9,298 bases of DNA from DAOMOD01 sp964526035 (GTDB taxonomy: Bacteria; Pseudomonadota; Gammaproteobacteria; Xanthomonadales; BPKI01), in NCBI GenBank assembly GCA_964526035.1, contig CAZGKE010000139.1:1-9298 (forward strand). The letters run 5' to 3'. Below, one piece after another: positions 5,853 through 9,298 of this stretch. Within the stretch, counting starts at the first letter, position 1. Every line of letters starts with the position of its first letter. A program made the position numbers and the translations under genes. The notes below the pieces were generated by a model. That model saw only the letters and a list, made by a program, of their open reading frames with translations. It did not search any database and was not told the DNA's origin.

Positions 5853-6850
5853 AACAGGAAAATGAAAATCCCATCATTATCTACGAAAGCGCCGACAAGG
5901 CCATCGAGGTGCGGCTAGACTCGGGGCGGGAGACTGTGTGGTTGACGCAGCGACAGATTGCCGATCTGTTCGGCAAGGACGTTCGCACAGTCAACGAGCA
6001 TGTTCAGAACCTTTATTCCGAGGGTGAACTGACGCGTGAAGCAACTATCCGGGATTTCCGGATAGTTCGTCAGGAGGGCGCCCGTCAGGTTTCCAGGGCT
6101 ATCGAGCACTACAATTTAGACGTGATCATTTCGGTCGGCTACCGGGTCAAGTCGCAGCAGGGCACTCGTTTCCGCCAGTGGGCCACCCGCACCCTGCGCG
6201 AGCACCTGACCCGCGGCTGGACCCTGAACCGCCAGCGCTTCGAAGCCAATGCCCGCGAACTGGAGGCAGCGATGACGTTGGTGCGCAAAGCCGCGCAAAG
6301 CCCGGCGCTGGATACGAGCAGCGGGCGTGGGCTGGTCGATATCGTTGCCCGCTATGCCCAGACCTTTTTGCTGCTGCAACGCTATGACGAAGGCCTGCTC
6401 ACCGAACCGCCGGCGCAGCCGGGCGGCCGCTTGCCGAGCGTCAAAGAGGCGCGCGCCGCACTGGACAACCTGAAAGCCGAACTGATAGTGCGCGGTGAGG
6501 CCACCGATCTCTTTGCCCGCGACCGGGGCGATGGCCTGGCATCGCTTATGGGTAATCTCGATCAGAGCGTGTTTGGTGAGCCGGCCTATCCCAGCGTGGA
6601 GGCCAAGGCCGCGCACCTGCTGTATTTCGTGGTCAAGAATCATCCGTTTTCCGATGGCAACAAGCGCAGCGCCGCGTTTCTGTTCGTCGACTTCCTGCAC
6701 CGCAATGATCGCCTGCTGAACGCAGCCGGCGAACCCGTCATCAACGATGTCGGCTTGGCGGCACTGACGTTGCTGGTGGCCGAGTCCAATCCGGCCAACA
6801 AGGAAACGATGATTCGCCTGATCATGAACATGCTGGCCGCGGAGTCATAG
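5849..6850 (+). CDS. rhuM: RhuM-family N-domain fused to Fic/Doc domain
   Basis: A 333-residue protein encoded between methylase and nuclease genes. Residues about 9-130 are a RhuM-type domain with a helix-turn-helix-like VWLTQRQIADLFGKDVRTVNEHV (30-52) and the conserved RQWATRTLREHL (109-120). A helical middle leads to a C-terminal Fic/Doc domain with the active-site motif HPFSDGNKRSA (265-275), H265 being the catalytic histidine. Fic enzymes transfer AMP or other nucleotide parts to proteins, and Doc phosphorylates EF-Tu; the NKRSA ending resembles Doc. I find no self-inhibitory (S/T)xxxE(G/N) helix and no Phd-like antitoxin gene nearby, so control may come from the RhuM domain or the restriction complex. 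The ATG overlaps the hsdM stop (ATGA) without a Shine-Dalgarno, implying translational coupling. RhuM genes are often found near type I systems, but their role there is not settled to my knowledge. Confidence 0.9.
   Translation: MKQENENPIIIYESADKAIEVRLDSGRETVWLTQRQIADLFGKDVRTVNEHVQNLYSEGELTREATIRDFRIVRQEGARQVSRAIEHYNLDVIISVGYRVKSQQGTRFRQWATRTLREHLTRGWTLNRQRFEANARELEAAMTLVRKAAQSPALDTSSGRGLVDIVARYAQTFLLLQRYDEGLLTEPPAQPGGRLPSVKEARAALDNLKAELIVRGEATDLFARDRGDGLASLMGNLDQSVFGEPAYPSVEAKAAHLLYFVVKNHPFSDGNKRSAAFLFVDFLHRNDRLLNAAGEPVINDVGLAALTLLVAESNPANKETMIRLIMNMLAAES
6043..6067 (+). repeat. Perfect 10-bp inverted repeat inside the RhuM-Fic gene
   Basis: AACTATCCGG (6043-6052) and CCGGATAGTT (6058-6067) are exact complements around a 5-base loop GATTT, in the region coding for ATIRDFRIV (residues 65-73). 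An RNA hairpin this strong early in a coupled gene could slow ribosomes or polymerase. Part of the symmetry follows from the peptide pattern I-R-x-F-R-I, since ATC-CGG and CGG-ATA are near complements, so coding constraint may explain some of it. Confidence 0.5.
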
Positions 6851-9249
6851 TGAACGAAGCCGAAACCCGCGCCGAGCTGATCGACCCCGCCCTGAAGGAA
6901 GCGGGCTGGAGCGTGGTGGAGGCCAGCCGGGTGCGGCGCGAGGTGATCACGCTGGGCCGCCTGCAAGGCGGGGGCAAGCGGGCGAAGCAGGATATTGCCG
7001 ATTATGTGCTGATCTATCGCGGCCAGAAGCTCGCGGTGATCGAAGCCAAGAAGCGCAGTTCGCCGGTTACCGAGGGGCTGGCCCAGGCCAAACGCTATGC
7101 CGAGTGCCTGCAGGCCCGCTTTGCCTATGCCACGAACGGGGTTGGCATTTACCGCGTCGACCTGCACACCGGCGCGGAGGGCGATGTAGCCGGCTATCCC
7201 TCACCCGATGAACTTTGGGCGGAAACCTTCGGCAGCGAGCACGATTCCAGCAATGCCTGGCGGCAACGCTTCGGCGCCGTGCCGTTCGAGGATAAAGGCG
7301 GCTTCTGGCAGGCACGCTACTACCAGCACAATGCGATCAACCAGACGCTGGAAGCCATCGCTGCCGGGCGCGAACGCATTCTGCTGACGTTGGCGACCGG
7401 CACCGGCAAGACGGCAATTGCCTTTCAGATTGCCTGGAAACTGTTCCATGCCCGCTGGAGTTTGGTGGCACGTGCTTCCGGCGAACCGGCACGCCAGCCC
7501 CGCATCCTTTTTCTGACCGATCGCAACATTTTGGCAAATCAGGCTTTCAACGATTTCTCCGCCTTTCCCGAGGATGCTCTGGTGCGCATCGATCCGGAGA
7601 TCATCCGCAAGCGCGGCCGGGTGCCGAAGAACGGCAATGTTTTCTTCACCATCTTCCAGACCTTCATGACCGGGCACGATGCAGAGGGCGATCCGTCACC
7701 GAATTTCGGCGATTATCCGCCTGACTTTTTCGATTTCATCGTCATCGACGAGTGTCACCGGGGCGGCGCCAACGATGAAAGCAACTGGCGCGGCATCCTC
7801 GAGTACTTCCAGCCCGCCGTGCAGCTCGGCCTGACCGCGACGCCCAAGCGCCAGCACAACGCCGACACCTACGCTTACTTCGGCGAGCCCGTTTACATTT
7901 ATTCGTTAAAAGAAGGCATCAACGACGGCTTTCTCACGCCGTTCAAAGTACGCCAGATCGCCACCACACTGGATGACTACGTCTACACCGCCGATGATCA
8001 GGTAATCGAGGGCGACGTGGAACAAGGTCGCCGCTATACCGAAGACGACTTCAATCGTGTCATCGAAATCCGTGAGCGCGAGCAGTACCGGGTGACGCTG
8101 TTCATGCAACAGATCGACCAGCGCGAGAAGACCCTGGTTTTCTGCGCCACTCAGGAGCACGCACTGGCGGTGCGCGATTTGATAAACCAGATAAAGACCA
8201 GCACCGACCCGCACTACTGCGAACGGGTCACCGCCAACGACGGTGCCGAGGGCGAGCGTTTCCTGCGCCAGTTCCAGGATAACGAGAAGACTGTCCCGAC
8301 CATCCTCACGACATCGCAGAAGCTTTCCACCGGAGTGGATGCGCGCAATATCCGCAACATTGTGCTGATGCGTCCGGTGAACTCGATGATCGAGTTCAAG
8401 CAGATCATCGGCCGAGGTACACGCCTTTTTGAAGGCAAGGACTACTTCACGATCTACGATTTCGTGAAGGCTTACGAGCATTTCAACGATCCGGAATGGG
8501 ACGGCGAGCCGCTGGCACCCGAACCCTGTGCGACCTGCGGCAACGTGCCCTGTACTTGTGTAGTCGACCCACCCGAGCCCTGTGCGGTATGCGGCGAGCA
8601 CGCCTGTGTGTGTGAGAAGGAACCGCCGAAACCGTGCGCGGTGTGTGGTGAGCAGCCCTGCGTTTGCGAGAAGCGGCGCAAGCTGAAGGTCAAACTGGCC
8701 GATGGCAAGGAGCGCACGATTCAGCACATGAGCGCTACCAGCTTCTGGAGCCCCGACGGCAAGCCCATCTCCGCCGCCGAATTCATTCAGCGCCTTTTCG
8801 GTGATCTGCCCACGCTGTTCAAGGACGAAGACGAATTGCGTGTTCTATGGGGCCGCCCGGATACGCGCAAGAAACTGCTGGAAGGACTGGAGGAGAAGGG
8901 CTATGGCATGCAACAACTGGCCGAGGTCGGTAAGCTGATCGAAGCTGAAAAGAGCGACCTGTACGATGTGCTGGCCTATATCGCCTTCAACATGGCGCCG
9001 GTCACCCGCGCCGAGCGCGTGGACTCGCATCGGGATGCGATCTTCCACGGGCATGACTACAAGCAGCAGGAGTTTTTGCGCTTCGTACTCGGTCATTACG
9101 TGGCGCGGGGTGTGCGTGAGCTGGATACGGACAAGCTGCCGCAGTTGATCGAACTGAAATATCACAGCATGGGGGATGCAGTGCGGGAGCTTGGCCCGGC
9201 TGGAGGTATCCGAGAGGTATTCGTGGGGTTTCAGCGGCATTTGTACTGA
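6850..9249 (+). CDS. hsdR: Type I restriction endonuclease subunit HsdR, EcoEI-like
   Basis: The 799-residue motor and nuclease subunit, which translocates DNA with ATP and cuts at a distance from unmethylated sites. The N-terminal nuclease of PD-(D/E)XK type shows D51, then E65-A-K67 in AVIEAKK, and a QxxxY pair (Q79, Y83). The helicase motor follows: Walker A ATGTGKT (182-188), DECH (300-303), GLTATPK (327-333) and QIIGRGTR (518-525). Three 18-residue cysteine repeats (558-611) separate the motor from a C-terminal domain of EcoEI_R_C type that binds the methylase. Length fits the EcoEI-like group, shorter than the EcoKI subunit (about 1,170), and the gene looks intact. The start is a GTG at 6850-6852 overlapping the previous TAG by one base, with GGAG (6841-6844) five bases upstream. 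High GC like the M part of the fusion, so both were probably acquired together. Confidence 0.95.
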   Translation: MNEAETRAELIDPALKEAGWSVVEASRVRREVITLGRLQGGGKRAKQDIADYVLIYRGQKLAVIEAKKRSSPVTEGLAQAKRYAECLQARFAYATNGVGIYRVDLHTGAEGDVAGYPSPDELWAETFGSEHDSSNAWRQRFGAVPFEDKGGFWQARYYQHNAINQTLEAIAAGRERILLTLATGTGKTAIAFQIAWKLFHARWSLVARASGEPARQPRILFLTDRNILANQAFNDFSAFPEDALVRIDPEIIRKRGRVPKNGNVFFTIFQTFMTGHDAEGDPSPNFGDYPPDFFDFIVIDECHRGGANDESNWRGILEYFQPAVQLGLTATPKRQHNADTYAYFGEPVYIYSLKEGINDGFLTPFKVRQIATTLDDYVYTADDQVIEGDVEQGRRYTEDDFNRVIEIREREQYRVTLFMQQIDQREKTLVFCATQEHALAVRDLINQIKTSTDPHYCERVTANDGAEGERFLRQFQDNEKTVPTILTTSQKLSTGVDARNIRNIVLMRPVNSMIEFKQIIGRGTRLFEGKDYFTIYDFVKAYEHFNDPEWDGEPLAPEPCATCGNVPCTCVVDPPEPCAVCGEHACVCEKEPPKPCAVCGEQPCVCEKRRKLKVKLADGKERTIQHMSATSFWSPDGKPISAAEFIQRLFGDLPTLFKDEDELRVLWGRPDTRKKLLEGLEEKGYGMQQLAEVGKLIEAEKSDLYDVLAYIAFNMAPVTRAERVDSHRDAIFHGHDYKQQEFLRFVLGHYVARGVRELDTDKLPQLIELKYHSMGDAVRELGPAGGIREVFVGFQRHLY
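8521..8682 (+). repeat. Three tandem 54-bp repeats coding cysteine motifs in HsdR
   Basis: Three in-frame units of exactly 54 bases (8521-8574, 8575-8628, 8629-8682) encode 18-residue repeats, each holding C-x2-C-G-x3-C-x-C: Cys 560/563/568/570, 578/581/586/588 and 596/599/604/606. The units differ by many bases, so they are old or selected rather than a fresh slippage product. Four cysteines per unit could bind one Zn each, as a string of small knuckles between the helicase motor and the C-terminal domain. Metal binding is inference. Confidence 0.75.
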
Positions 9250-9298
9250 TGTGTGCCTGGACGGCTTCGACAGCGATTCTTGCTGTATTGACGCTGCC
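9249..9298 (+). CDS. Possible start of a further gene, cut by the window end
   Basis: The last base of the hsdR stop is the A of an ATG (TGATG, 9247-9251). The frame stays open to the end of the window and gives MCAWTASTAILAVLTL, a hydrophobic run resembling a signal peptide or membrane anchor. Overlap with hsdR would make it the fourth gene of the operon. Sixteen codons are too few to be sure, and no ribosome-binding site stands out. No terminator is visible after hsdR in the remaining bases. Confidence 0.25.
   Translation, partial: MCAWTASTAILAVLTL

Noticed and set aside
7906..8727. 273-codon leftward open frame opposite hsdR
   Set aside because: Shadow of hsdR: the plus strand here encodes helicase motif VI and the cysteine repeats, and the reverse product matches no family I know.

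Overview
This looks like a defence island from a high-GC bacterium, most likely a proteobacterium judging by the style of its type I restriction-modification proteins; no rRNA, tRNA or housekeeping gene is present to fix the taxon. Two compositions meet here. Single 60-base lines counted by hand give about 70% GC in the methylase part of the hsd operon (4321-4380) and 65% in hsdR (7021-7080), but only 35% in the leftward cassette (1441-1500). The left cassette and the right operon therefore probably have different histories.

Left part (1-1107): a small Xre-family repressor gene on the minus strand (264-566) has a strong hairpin just after its stop and a near-symmetric inverted repeat upstream, a likely autoregulatory operator. 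About 460 bases between it and the next gene hold no credible gene but several palindromes.

Middle (1108-3158, minus strand): a tight two-gene unit, an HD-domain phosphohydrolase of the dGTPase/SAMHD1 type followed 2 nt later by a polymerase-beta-fold nucleotidyltransferase. Both keep their catalytic residues. I know no named system made of exactly this pair, and it is the best candidate for something undescribed: a nucleotide-based defence or signalling module.

Spacer (3159-3707): a possible small membrane protein (59 aa) whose Shine-Dalgarno-like AGGG sits in the loop of a perfect hairpin, then the leader of the rightward operon.

Right part (3708-9249, plus strand): a compact type I restriction-modification operon with overlapping genes. 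The first gene fuses the methylase HsdM to a single target-recognition half of HsdS; the second encodes a RhuM-Fic/Doc fusion; the third is HsdR, with a DEAD/DEAH-type motor, PD-(D/E)XK-type nuclease and three cysteine repeats. There is no separate hsdS, so specificity must come from the fusion, probably with two copies per complex reading a symmetric bipartite site. A possible further gene starts in the hsdR stop codon and runs off the window.

Together, the restriction enzyme, a Fic toxin-like protein translated between its methylase and nuclease genes, and the divergent HD/nucleotidyltransferase pair suggest layered antiphage defence. Their functional link is inferred from position only.
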